A stretch of 64,000 bases of DNA. Source: JALORV01 sp963754065. GTDB lineage: Bacteria > Pseudomonadota > Gammaproteobacteria > Burkholderiales > Burkholderiaceae_F. The position numbers were made by a program, and so were the translations under genes. The DNA lies in NCBI GenBank assembly GCA_963754065.1, contig CAVWFH010000039.1, forward strand, positions 1-64,000, given 5' to 3'. This document shows positions 56,438 to 64,000 of this stretch, one piece after another. How positions within the stretch are numbered: position 1 is the first letter of the stretch; each line of letters opens with the position of its first letter. The notes beneath the pieces were generated by a model that saw only the letters and a program-made list of their open reading frames with translations, did not search any database and was not told the DNA's origin.

Positions 56438-56522
56438 CCAGACCGCGCAGGCGACGGCGGCCAAGGCGCCCACGACCGGTACGATGAAGCTCGACGCATC
56501 GCGAACAACAAGGAGACGGCAG

Positions 56523-57113
56523 ATGAAGAATTGGATTGCACTGACTGCAGTGGCGACAACGACGGCGCTGCTTGCCTGGGGTACGTCGGCATTCGCTCAG
56601 CCCGTTGAAGTCGAGGGACAGAAGTTCGACCCGACCGTGCAGGTCGGTGGCCAGACCCTGACGTTGAACGGGGTCGGCCTGCGCAAGCGCGCCATTTTCA
56701 AGGTTTACGTCAATGGCTTGTATGTGCCCCAGAAGAGCACCGATGCAGCGACACTGATCAACGAGAAAGGCGCACGCCGGGCCTCGTTGCGCATGCTGCG
56801 CGATGTCGACGCGGACAGCTTTGTGAGCGCGTTCAGCGATGGCCTGAAAGCCAACCTGAGCGAAGCGCAGCTCACCGCGCTGAAACCGCAGATCGACACG
56901 TTCAACGCCACGCTCAAATCGATCGGCGAGGCCAAGAAAGGCGATGTCATCAACTTCGACTACACGCCGGAAGGCGGCACCCGCATCACGGTCAATGGCC
57001 AGCCCAAGGGCACGGCGATCCCCGGACATGATTTCTACTCCGCCGTCATGCGCATCTGGCTGGGCGAGAAGCCCGTCGACGATGGCCTGAAGAAGGGGCT
57101 GTTGGGAGGCTGA
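56523..57113 (+). CDS. Secreted chalcone isomerase-like protein, copy 2
   Basis: 196-residue paralogue of the preceding gene with its own signal peptide (WIALTAVATTTALLAWGTSAFAQ shown in part). It keeps LTLNGVGLRKRAIFKVYVNG, LRMLRDVDADSFV, GDVINFDYTPEGGTRITVNG and FYSAVMRIWLGEKPVDDG. ATG 56523 has an AAGGAGA SD about 7 bases before it. The two genes are tandem and close in sequence, so they came from a duplication. Confidence 0.87.
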   Translation: MKNWIALTAVATTTALLAWGTSAFAQPVEVEGQKFDPTVQVGGQTLTLNGVGLRKRAIFKVYVNGLYVPQKSTDAATLINEKGARRASLRMLRDVDADSFVSAFSDGLKANLSEAQLTALKPQIDTFNATLKSIGEAKKGDVINFDYTPEGGTRITVNGQPKGTAIPGHDFYSAVMRIWLGEKPVDDGLKKGLLGG

Positions 57114-57115
57114 CG

Positions 57116-57619
57116 ATGGGGCTGCAGGTGGCGACGCGCGTCGACCGGCAGGTGGCGGTGGTCGCTGCGCCCTTTGGCGCGGTGGCGGTCGAGACCGACG
57201 CCGCGCGCATCTGCGCGCTGCGCTTCCTGCCGCCGACGCCCGAGGTCGCGCCGTCCAATGACCTGGGCATCGAAGCGGTCGAGCAACTGAAGCGCTACTT
57301 CACGGACTCCAGCTTCCGCTTTGATCTTCCGCTGGACATCCGCGGCAGTGAATTCCAGTGCCGCGTCTGGGACGCGATCAGCGCGATTCCGTCGGGAACG
57401 ACGAGGCGGTACGGTGAGCTTGCTGCGGACCTGGCCGCACCGGCGCGAGCGGTCGGTCAGGCCTGTGGCGACAATCGGTTGCCGATCGTCATTCCGTGCC
57501 ACCGTGTCATCGGCGCGGACAGCCTCGGAGGATTTGCGCATGCCTCGAGCGGGTTCTCGCTGTCGGTCAAGCGCTGGCTGCTGGAACACGAAGGCGCGCT
57601 GCGCGGGACGCTGATCTAG
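57116..57619 (+). CDS. ogt: Methylated-DNA--protein-cysteine methyltransferase (O6-alkylguanine repair)
   Basis: Suicide repair protein of 167 residues that takes the alkyl group from O6-alkylguanine. The acceptor Cys is in the IPCHRV motif (LPIVIPCHRVIG), and the DNA-binding helix region is EFQCRVWDAISAIPSG. The N-terminal domain lacks an obvious zinc site, so it is Ogt-like rather than Ada. It starts 2 bp after copy 2 of the CHI-like gene and is 8 bp before xerD. Confidence 0.92.
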   Translation: MGLQVATRVDRQVAVVAAPFGAVAVETDAARICALRFLPPTPEVAPSNDLGIEAVEQLKRYFTDSSFRFDLPLDIRGSEFQCRVWDAISAIPSGTTRRYGELAADLAAPARAVGQACGDNRLPIVIPCHRVIGADSLGGFAHASSGFSLSVKRWLLEHEGALRGTLI

Positions 57620-57627
57620 CGTCACTC

Positions 57628-58509
57628 ATGGAACCGCTGGTCGATCGTTTCCTCGACGCTCTCTGGCTCGAAGACGGACTGGCGCGCAACACGCTTGCTG
57701 CGTATCGACAGGATCTCGATGGCCTGGCGCGCTGGCTGACGTCGCGCACATCAACGCTTGTGTCGGCGACCGAAGCCGACCTGACCGCGTACCTGGCCAG
57801 CCAGCATGCCGTGACACGCGCGGCGACGGCAAATCGTCGGCTGGCGGTGCTGCGCCGCTTTTACCGCTGGGCGCTGCGCGAGCGCCTCGTGCCCGTCGAT
57901 CCAACCCTGCGACTGCAGGGCGCGCATCGGGTGGCCCGCTTTCCCAAGACAGTCAGCGAGTCGCAGGTGGAGTCGCTGCTGGCGGCGCCCGACGTCTCGA
58001 ACGCGCTCGGCCTGCGGGATCGCGCGATGTTCGAACTGCTCTACGCAACGGGATTGCGGGTGTCCGAACTGGTCGGACTGAAACTGGGCGAACTGTCGCT
58101 GTCCGAAGGACTCGTGCGCGTCGTCGGCAAGGGGTCGAAGGAGCGCATCGTGCCGCTGGGCGAAGAGGCGCGGGCCTGGATCGAGCGCTATCTAAGGCGC
58201 GCGCGGCCCGAACTGCTGTCTGGCCGAGTGTCCGACGCCGTCTTTGTGACCCAGCGCAGCGGCGCGATGACACGCCAGATGTTCTGGATCCTCGTCAAAC
58301 GCTATGCGCTGCGCGCCGGCATCGAGGTTCCGTTGTCGCCGCACGGGCTGCGACACGCGTTTGCGACCCATTTGCTGAATCACGGTGCCGATCTGCGTGT
58401 CGTGCAACTGCTGCTTGGACATGCCGACATTTCGACCACGCAGATCTACACGCATGTCGCGCGGGCGCGGCTCAAGTCGCTGCACGCCGCACACCATCCG
58501 CGCGGCTAG
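57628..58509 (+). CDS. xerD: Site-specific tyrosine recombinase XerD
   Basis: Chromosome-dimer resolvase, 293 residues, that acts at dif with XerC and FtsK. An N-terminal SAM-like domain (YRQDLDGLARWL) precedes the catalytic domain with Arg in YATGLRVSELVGL, HGLRHAFATHLLNHG (His-x-x-Arg), GHADISTTQIYTHV (His and the nucleophile Tyr). ATG 57628 gives the family length; a longer reading overlaps ogt. The XerD assignment rather than XerC rests on the VVGKGSKERIVPLG and neighbour pattern. Confidence 0.9.
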   Translation: MEPLVDRFLDALWLEDGLARNTLAAYRQDLDGLARWLTSRTSTLVSATEADLTAYLASQHAVTRAATANRRLAVLRRFYRWALRERLVPVDPTLRLQGAHRVARFPKTVSESQVESLLAAPDVSNALGLRDRAMFELLYATGLRVSELVGLKLGELSLSEGLVRVVGKGSKERIVPLGEEARAWIERYLRRARPELLSGRVSDAVFVTQRSGAMTRQMFWILVKRYALRAGIEVPLSPHGLRHAFATHLLNHGADLRVVQLLLGHADISTTQIYTHVARARLKSLHAAHHPRG

Positions 58510-58549
58510 TCACGGTGTCTGCCGAGACCCGACCGTAGAATCGATTGCC

Positions 58550-59041
58550 ATGGGAAAGTCGAAGCACGTCTCCGAGACTCCCGCAACGCAACTGCTGCGG
58601 GACCGTGGCGTTCCGTTCACGGAATACATCTACGACTATGTCGATCATGGCGGGACAGCCGAATCGGCGCGCGCACTCGGAGTCGACGAGCACGCGGTTG
58701 TCAAGACGCTGGTGATGCAGGACGAGGACGGCGCGCCACTGCTCGTACTGATGCACGGCGACCGCACCGTATCGACGAAGAACCTGGCGCGACAGATCAA
58801 TCGCAAGCGCGTCGAGCCGTGCCGCCCTGACGTGGCCCAGCGACATACCGGCTATCTGGTCGGCGGCACATCGCCGTTCGGCACACGCAAGGGCATGCCG
58901 GTGTTCGTCGAGCGCACCGTGCTCGACCTCCCGCGCATCCTGATCAACGGCGGGCGGCGGGGTTACCTTGTCGGACTTGTGCCTGCGCTTTTGACCAGCG
59001 TGCTGAAGGCAGTACCGGTCGACTGCGCATTGAAGGAGTGA
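58550..59041 (+). CDS. ybaK: YbaK/EbsC-type aminoacyl-tRNA deacylase
   Basis: 163-residue single-domain trans-editing protein that hydrolyses mischarged Cys-tRNA(Pro) or similar. It shows VVKTLVMQDEDGAPLLV, the catalytic Lys region (STKNLARQINRKRVEPC) and GYLVGGTSPFGTRKGMPVFV. ATG 58550 has TAGAAT (58536-58541) 8 bases before it and no SD, again a possible leaderless transcript. Its stop overlaps an ATG shortly before plsY. Confidence 0.92.
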   Translation: MGKSKHVSETPATQLLRDRGVPFTEYIYDYVDHGGTAESARALGVDEHAVVKTLVMQDEDGAPLLVLMHGDRTVSTKNLARQINRKRVEPCRPDVAQRHTGYLVGGTSPFGTRKGMPVFVERTVLDLPRILINGGRRGYLVGLVPALLTSVLKAVPVDCALKE

Positions 59042-59044
59042 TGG

Positions 59045-59680
59045 ATGGAGGTTCTCTACACGGCGGTGGCGATGCTGGCGGCGTACCTGCTGGGTTCCGT
59101 GTCATTCGCGGTGGTGGTAAGCCGCATTCTGGGGCTGGCCGATCCGCGCACCTACGGTTCGAAGAATCCGGGAGCGACCAATGTCCTGCGTTCGGGCAGC
59201 AAGGCGGCCGCCGTATTGACGCTGGTCGGCGATGCGCTGAAGGGCTGGCTAGCTGTGTGGCTGGTACAGCGCTTCGGCCCTTCCTTCGGGGTCGGTGATT
59301 GGGGCATTGCGCTCGCCGGCATCGCCGTGTTCCTCGGACACCTGTATCCGGTGTTTTTCGGTTTCAAGGGAGGCAAGGGAGTCGCGACTGCCGCTGGTGC
59401 CATCGTCGCACTCAATCCGTGGCTGGCGCTGGCCGCGGGCGTGACCTGGCTGATCATTGCTTTCTTCTTCCGCTACTCGTCGCTGGCATCGATGGTCGCT
59501 GCGGTCTTCGCCGCGTTCTACTCGGCCTTTGGCTGGGGCTTCGATCAGCGCTTTGTCGCTGTTGCCGTCATCGCCGGCTTCGTCATCTACCGGCACCAGG
59601 CGAACATCCTCAACCTGATGGCAGGCAAGGAACGCCGCATCGGCCAGAAGAGCGCGCCTTCACCGGCGCATCACCCCTAG
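59045..59680 (+). CDS. plsY: Glycerol-3-phosphate acyltransferase PlsY
   Basis: Inner-membrane enzyme of 211 residues that uses acyl-phosphate to make lysophosphatidate. Five hydrophobic segments; family motifs are LLGSVSFAVVVSRI, SKNPGATNVLRSGSKAAA and FGFKGGKGVATAAG. The partner PlsX is not in the window. ATG 59045 is 3 bp after the ybaK stop. It converges with tsaD, 6 bp apart. Confidence 0.95.
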   Translation: MEVLYTAVAMLAAYLLGSVSFAVVVSRILGLADPRTYGSKNPGATNVLRSGSKAAAVLTLVGDALKGWLAVWLVQRFGPSFGVGDWGIALAGIAVFLGHLYPVFFGFKGGKGVATAAGAIVALNPWLALAAGVTWLIIAFFFRYSSLASMVAAVFAAFYSAFGWGFDQRFVAVAVIAGFVIYRHQANILNLMAGKERRIGQKSAPSPAHHP

Positions 59681-59686
59681 TTCGCC

Positions 59687-60712
59687 TCATGCCGTGGCCT
59701 CTGCCAGCGTCCAGCGCGGGTGGACCGCGAAGCCGAGACGCCGGCCCAGTGCGACGGGATCGGTACGACGAAGTGCGGCCAGGCCGGCGAGCGCGATCAT
59801 CGCGCCGTTGTCGGTGCAGAGATTCAGCGGAGGGAAAACGACCGTGCTGCCGTGGCGTATCGCATCCGCCTGCAGTCGTTCACGCAACTGGGTGTTGGCG
59901 CCCACACCCCCAGCGACGACGAGCCGGTCGAGTCCGGTGGATTCGAGCGCCCGTCGCGTCTTGATCGCCAGCACATCGACAATAGCTTCGACAAAGGCGC
60001 GAGCGATGTCAGCGCGGCCCTGCTCACAGAGGTTGCCTTGCTTGCGTACGGCAGTGAGGACTGCCGTCTTCAGGCCGCTGAAGCTGAAGTCGAGGTCGCC
60101 GCTGGCGAGCATCGGCCGCGGCAAGCGCACCGCATCCGCGACGCCGAACTGCGCCAGACGCGACACCGCCGGACCGCCGGGGTAGCCCAACCCCAGCAAT
60201 TGCGCCGTCTTGTCGAACGCCTCACCGGCCGCGTCATCGAGCGTCTCGCCCAGCAGCGCATAGTGACCCCAGTCGTCGACGCGCATCAATTGGGTGTGGC
60301 CGCCGGAGACCAGCAGCGCGACAAACGGGAATTGCGGTTTCGGCTCCGCCAACAGGGGCGACAGCAGGTGCCCCTCGAGATGGTGTACTTCGATCACGGG
60401 ACGGGACAGTGCGTAGCCGATGCCATGGGCCACGCTGGTGCCCACGAGCAGCGCCCCGGCGAGTCCGGGACCCGCGGTCACCGCGATCGCGTCGATGTCG
60501 GCCGCCGTCTGGCCCGCATCGCGCAGCACGCGGTCGAGAAGGGGCAAAACACGACGGATGTGGTCCCGTGACGCGAGCTCCGGCACGACTCCGCCGTAGG
60601 CTTCGTGCATCTCGACCTGGGAGTGCAATGCCTGGGCGAGCAGGCCGGCCTCGCTATCCAGCAGGGCAATTCCGGTCTCGTCGCAGGATGTCTCGATGCC
60701 GAGGATGCGCAT
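59687..60712 (-). CDS. tsaD: tRNA N6-adenosine threonylcarbamoyltransferase TsaD
   Basis: Catalytic subunit for t6A37 in ANN-decoding tRNAs. 341 residues with the ASKHA motif GIETSCDETGIAL, the metal His pair in HHLEGHLLSPLL, VSGGHTQLMRV and GVGANTQLRERL. It is divergent from rpsU, the frequent tsaD/rpsU arrangement. Confidence 0.96.
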   Translation of the reverse strand: MRILGIETSCDETGIALLDSEAGLLAQALHSQVEMHEAYGGVVPELASRDHIRRVLPLLDRVLRDAGQTAADIDAIAVTAGPGLAGALLVGTSVAHGIGYALSRPVIEVHHLEGHLLSPLLAEPKPQFPFVALLVSGGHTQLMRVDDWGHYALLGETLDDAAGEAFDKTAQLLGLGYPGGPAVSRLAQFGVADAVRLPRPMLASGDLDFSFSGLKTAVLTAVRKQGNLCEQGRADIARAFVEAIVDVLAIKTRRALESTGLDRLVVAGGVGANTQLRERLQADAIRHGSTVVFPPLNLCTDNGAMIALAGLAALRRTDPVALGRRLGFAVHPRWTLAEATA

Positions 60713-60773
60713 GAGTCGAGTGTACGAGACGCCGCCCCCGAGTCCGGCCCGTCCGACGCGCTAAACCGTTGAC

Positions 60774-60803
60774 TTGTCTACGGAATTGAGTTGCGGATAT
60801 AAT
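60774..60803 (+). promoter_or_regulatory. Promoter of rpsU
   Basis: TTGTCT (60774-60779), an 18-bp spacer and a perfect TATAAT (60798-60803) on the plus strand. The predicted start near 60810 leaves a leader of about 60 bases to rpsU. A second TTGACT at 60769 has too long a spacer. Confidence 0.7.
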
Positions 60804-60870
60804 GCTCGGCTTTTCCGCCCCGGCGCCCTGACAACGTAGCTGTAACCGATTCAACCTTACCCATATCCCG

Positions 60871-61083
60871 ATGCCCACGATACGCGTCAAAGAAAACGAG
60901 CCGTTCGAAGTCGCCCTGCGCCGCTTCAAGCGCACGATTGAAAAGAGCGGACTTCTGACCGAGCTGCGCGCGCGCGAGTTCTATGAAAAGCCGACGGCTG
61001 AGCGCAAGCGGAAAAAATCCGCGGCGATCAAGCGCCACTTCAAGCGGCTGCGCAGCCAGATGCTGCCCAAGAAGATGTACTAG
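60871..61083 (+). CDS. rpsU: 30S ribosomal protein S21
   Basis: 70-residue, very basic protein with the conserved start MPTIRVKENEPFEVALRRFK and the ARKKSA-like tail (KRKKSAAIKRHFKRLRSQ). It helps the 30S subunit select mRNA. It begins the rpsU-yqeY-dnaG block, the classic macromolecular-synthesis operon; rpoD would be expected after dnaG. Confidence 0.96.
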   Translation: MPTIRVKENEPFEVALRRFKRTIEKSGLLTELRAREFYEKPTAERKRKKSAAIKRHFKRLRSQMLPKKMY

Positions 61084-61247
61084 TCGTCGGCGGGATTGCG
61101 GCTCGACTGCAGCGGCATGCCGCTTGGTCCACAGCGTTGGGTCATAGCGGCCGCACAGCAAACCGTCCGACCGTAAAGTGGGAACAAGGCGCGCCTCAGG
61201 GCGCGCTTTCGCTTTCTGACGACCGCAACCGATATCTGGAGACTTCA

Positions 61248-61703
61248 ATGACTGTCACAACGTCGCTCAAGGACCGCATCACCGAGGACATGAAGTCGGC
61301 CATGCGCGCCAAGGATTCCGCGCGGTTGTCGGCCATCCGTCTGCTGCAGGCGGCAATAAAGCAGAAGGAAGTCGACGAGCGAATCGTCGTTGACGACACG
61401 GCCGTGCTGGCGATCGTCGAGAAGCTGATCAAGCAGCGCAAGGACTCGATTGAGCAGTTCACCAAGGCCGGCCGGACCGATCTCGTCGACAAGGAAACGG
61501 CCGAACTGACCCTGCTGGCCGGCTACCTGCCGCAGCAACTCTCGGAAGCCGAGGTCGTGGCGATCATCGATGCGGCCATCGCCGAAGTCGGGATGTCGGG
61601 TCCCCAGGCCATGGGCAAGGTGATGGCGCTGGCCAAGCCGCGCCTGGCAGGCCGCGCCGACATGAGCCGGGTCTCCGGTCTCGTCAAGCAGCGGCTGGGT
61701 TAG
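61248..61703 (+). CDS. yqeY: GatB/YqeY domain protein
   Basis: 151-residue helical protein related to the tail of GatB. Family segments are LKDRITEDMKSAMRAKDSARL, LIKQRKDSIEQFTKAGR and YLPQQLSEAEV. The likely role is tRNA binding, unproven. ATG 61248 is preferred; a start 37 codons earlier adds unrelated residues. It lies between rpsU and dnaG as in many Gram-negatives. Confidence 0.92.
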   Translation: MTVTTSLKDRITEDMKSAMRAKDSARLSAIRLLQAAIKQKEVDERIVVDDTAVLAIVEKLIKQRKDSIEQFTKAGRTDLVDKETAELTLLAGYLPQQLSEAEVVAIIDAAIAEVGMSGPQAMGKVMALAKPRLAGRADMSRVSGLVKQRLG

Positions 61704-61840
61704 GCACCGTCTCAAGTCTCCCTGACGGCATTGCTACATGCGCTGACCGCGCGACCTCTCGGCCGCACAGCAAGTTTGCAGCCTGCGTGTCGTCGGTGCT
61801 GTGCCGCGGCGGACCTGCGCGTGCGTAAACTTTCGAAGCC

Positions 61841-63625
61841 ATGATCCCGCCAAGCTTCATCCAGGACCTACTCGCGCGCGTCGACATCGTCGACGTTGTC
61901 GGTCGCCATGTGCAGTTGAAAAAGGGTGGACAGAATTTCCTGGGGCTGTGCCCGTTCCACGGGGAAAAGTCTCCGTCATTCACGGTCAGTCCATCGAAGC
62001 AGTTCTATCACTGCTTTGGCTGCGGGGCGCACGGCAGTGCCATCGGTTTCCTGATGGAATTGCGTGGGCTCGGGTATGTCGAGGCGATCCGCGAACTGGC
62101 GCAGCAGGCAGGCCTGCAGGTGCCGGAGTCGGCCGAGCGCAGCCGCGAGGCCGCCAGCCGAGTCAATGCACTGTCCGACTTGCTGAAGCAGGCCGCCGAC
62201 TTTTACCGCGGCGAGCTTAAGGACAGCCGCGTGGCGGTCGACTACCTGAAGGGCCGCGGCCTCACCGGCCAGACCGCGGCGCGGTTCGCCCTCGGCTACT
62301 CGCCCGATGCGTGGCAACCGCTGCGCGCTGCGGTCGAAAACTACGATGATCCCCGATGGGTCGAAGCCGGGCTGGTGATTGCGGACGAGGGCAAGCGCTA
62401 CGACCGGTTCCGGGGCCGGATCATGTTTCCGATACGCAACGCACGGGGCCAGGTGATCGGTTTCGGTGCGCGGGTGCTCGGGCAGGGTGAACCCAAGTAC
62501 CTCAACTCTCCCGAAACACCCGTGTTTCGCAAGGGCCAGGAGTTGTATGGCCTGCACGAGGCGCGCGAGTCGATCCGGAAGAGCGGCCGCGCGATCGTGT
62601 GCGAGGGCTATCTTGACGTGATCCAGCTCGCGCAGGCGGGATTCGGCGAAGCGGTTGCAGCGCTCGGCACCGCGGTGACCAGTGCGCACGTCAGTGCCCT
62701 GATGCGAAACACGGATCACGTGATCTTCGCCTTCGACGGCGATGCGGCCGGACGCAAAGCGGCACGACGTGCCCTGGAGGCGACGCTGCCGGTGATAGCC
62801 GATACCAAGCGCGCCAGTTTCGTTCTCCTGCCCGAGGGCGAAGACCCGGACAGCATCGTGCAGCGCGGCGGTGCCGCCGCGTTTGACAAGGAACTGGAGC
62901 AGGCACTGCCGTTGTCACGCTTCTTCATCGAGTCCCTGGCGTCAGGCCGCTCGCTGGCATCGCCCGAAGATCGGGCCGCCATCGTGGCCGATGCCCGGCC
63001 GCTCGTGCTTTCGATGCCGCCCGGCGCAATGCGATTGCAGTTGCTGCACGAACTGGCGGAAGCAGCCCGCACGCCGCTGGATGACATCGAAGCCCTGTTC
63101 GGCTTGCGCCGGGAGCGGCGCAGCCGCCCCATCCCGATGGCGCGCCGGACTCCCCATGCCGAAGTCGAGGACCTCAAGCGGCGCATCCTGCAGCAGTTGC
63201 TGACGCACCCGGCTTTGGCAAGAGAATTCAGTCCGGCGGTGACCGAGGAGCATGTAGGACGCGACGATCCGATCGACCGGGAGATTGCCGAGGTCTGGAG
63301 CATGGCGACGGCGCCCGTGCCGGCTGCCGGTGCGGTCATGACTCATGGAGCGCTGCTCGAGGTCCTGCAGGACAGTCCGTTCATCGACGATTACCGGGCG
63401 CTGGCGGCCCAGGAAATGGAAATGGACACGGATGTCGAGACCGCGCGCCAGGTGCTGGAGGAAGCCTTCCACAAGCTCCGGCTACGTCGGCTGGAACAGG
63501 AGCGCAGCGAGCGGCTCGCCGAGTTCGAGAGGGAACAGTCCCCCGAGCGACTGAATGCGTATCGCGCGGCTGACCAGGCCTATACACAGGCGCGTGGCCG
63601 CAGCACGGAGGCTCGGCCGCAGTGA
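61841..63625 (+). CDS. dnaG: DNA primase
   Basis: Makes RNA primers for replication. 594 residues: CHC2 zinc ribbon with Cys37/His40/Cys58/Cys61 (LCPFHGEKSP, YHCFGCGAHG), Toprim domain with EGYLDVIQLAQAGFGEAV and FAFDGDAAGRKAARRA, and a C-terminal helicase-binding region. A TAAACT hexamer (61826-61831) ends 9 bases before the ATG with no good SD. rpoD should follow but no start is visible before the window ends. Confidence 0.97.
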   Translation: MIPPSFIQDLLARVDIVDVVGRHVQLKKGGQNFLGLCPFHGEKSPSFTVSPSKQFYHCFGCGAHGSAIGFLMELRGLGYVEAIRELAQQAGLQVPESAERSREAASRVNALSDLLKQAADFYRGELKDSRVAVDYLKGRGLTGQTAARFALGYSPDAWQPLRAAVENYDDPRWVEAGLVIADEGKRYDRFRGRIMFPIRNARGQVIGFGARVLGQGEPKYLNSPETPVFRKGQELYGLHEARESIRKSGRAIVCEGYLDVIQLAQAGFGEAVAALGTAVTSAHVSALMRNTDHVIFAFDGDAAGRKAARRALEATLPVIADTKRASFVLLPEGEDPDSIVQRGGAAAFDKELEQALPLSRFFIESLASGRSLASPEDRAAIVADARPLVLSMPPGAMRLQLLHELAEAARTPLDDIEALFGLRRERRSRPIPMARRTPHAEVEDLKRRILQQLLTHPALAREFSPAVTEEHVGRDDPIDREIAEVWSMATAPVPAAGAVMTHGALLEVLQDSPFIDDYRALAAQEMEMDTDVETARQVLEEAFHKLRLRRLEQERSERLAEFEREQSPERLNAYRAADQAYTQARGRSTEARPQ

Positions 63626-64000
63626 GGTGTGGCCCTACGGCGGCGCACGCCGCAGCGGGGTGGAACAAGTTTGCTAATATGTTGAATTCTCGACGTTTCG
63701 AGCGGTTTCGGGCTTTGGTCAGAAACGCAAGCTTCACACGGCGGGGCGCCCAGGAGATCACGATTTGATCGGTGGCGCAGCAATTCAGCATCGACCAGCG
63801 TGCAGGATGCACTGCAGGGCGCCCGAAACCAGAGGGCGCCCGGCCCTCGCGGCAAGTCAGCTCACGGTCACGCGGAGATGCGACATCGAAACCACGCTGT
63901 GGTGGCGGCGGTTCCGATTGAGTTCGCGTGATTGAACCCAATGATGTATGCAAGCCGTATCGACCTGCGTCGCTGCAGGACGTACGCGCTTCCCAGTGAC
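63626..64000. promoter_or_regulatory. dnaG-rpoD intergenic region with three GGGCGCCC palindromes
   Basis: 375 bp to the window end with no supported gene. TAATAT (63675-63680) is a -10 candidate. GGGCGCCC occurs three times (63744-63751, 63817-63824, 63834-63841); the last two could pair as an 8-bp stem with a 9-base loop. No T-run follows, so it is more likely regulatory than a terminator. An open frame starts at 63941 and runs off the edge but cannot be assigned. Confidence 0.4.

Noticed and set aside
63941..64000. Start of rpoD at the right edge
   Set aside because: The open frame from ATG 63941 has no sigma-70 N-terminal signature and no SD, and only 20 codons are visible.

Overview
The window is a GC-rich chromosomal segment of a betaproteobacterium. 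The evidence is the gene content and order: DUF3579 near argF/argG, murJ next to rpsT, a lipid A block of exbB-exbD-lpxK-ycaR-kdsB with adk nearby, purN/ribF-ileS-lspA-coaBC-dut, rpmB-rpmG-radC, fkpB-ispH, and rpsU-yqeY-dnaG. The class is a confident call. I cannot name a genus. A flavocytochrome c sulfide dehydrogenase (fccAB) points to sulfide oxidation, and a membrane H+-pyrophosphatase to energy saving from PPi. I see no rRNA, tRNA, CRISPR, phage or insertion sequence, and no gene for a dedicated transcription regulator.

Layout. 1-5.5 kb: isoprenoid genes (3' end of ispA, then dxs), a class I glutamine amidotransferase, a small unknown gene, a YajQ-type nucleotide-binding protein and murB. 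5.7-13.6 kb: arginine genes argD-argF-argG on the minus strand, a GMC oxidoreductase, a PLP-dependent basic amino acid decarboxylase and DUF3579. 13.7-22.2 kb: rpsT, murJ, a Prx5-type peroxiredoxin, a gamma-glutamyltransferase lipoprotein, an SDR dehydrogenase, a secreted unknown, a CoA-transferase with a C-terminal extension and a GNAT enzyme. 22.3-30.8 kb, all minus: exbB-exbD-lpxK-ycaR-kdsB, a peptide-type ABC binding protein, adk, a proton pyrophosphatase fused to an OmpA-like domain, and a second small membrane-anchored OmpA-like protein. 31-39 kb: xseA, sodB, DUF192, icd, cspA, clpS-clpA. 39-41.4 kb: fccAB and an acyltransferase. 41.4-48 kb, minus: ribF, ileS, lspA, coaBC, a membrane protein of unknown function and dut, mostly with overlapping ends. 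48-64 kb: purN, an RsmB-type methyltransferase, an MscS channel, a fatty acid desaturase, rpmB-rpmG, radC, fkpB-ispH, two chalcone-isomerase-like secreted paralogues, ogt, xerD, ybaK, plsY, tsaD, rpsU, yqeY and dnaG.

Most of this is housekeeping. The most unusual item is the pyrophosphatase-OmpA fusion with a co-directional OmpA-like paralogue 11 bp downstream. It suggests a PPi-driven proton pump tethered to the cell wall, next to adk. Other points worth checking are a hairpin-dense icd/cspA intergenic region with an inverted REP-like pair inside a perfect 21-bp inverted repeat, terminator-like hairpins close upstream of argD, fccA and a GNAT gene, and a repeated layout with a -10-like hexamer 6-9 bases before SD-less start codons, which suggests leaderless mRNAs.
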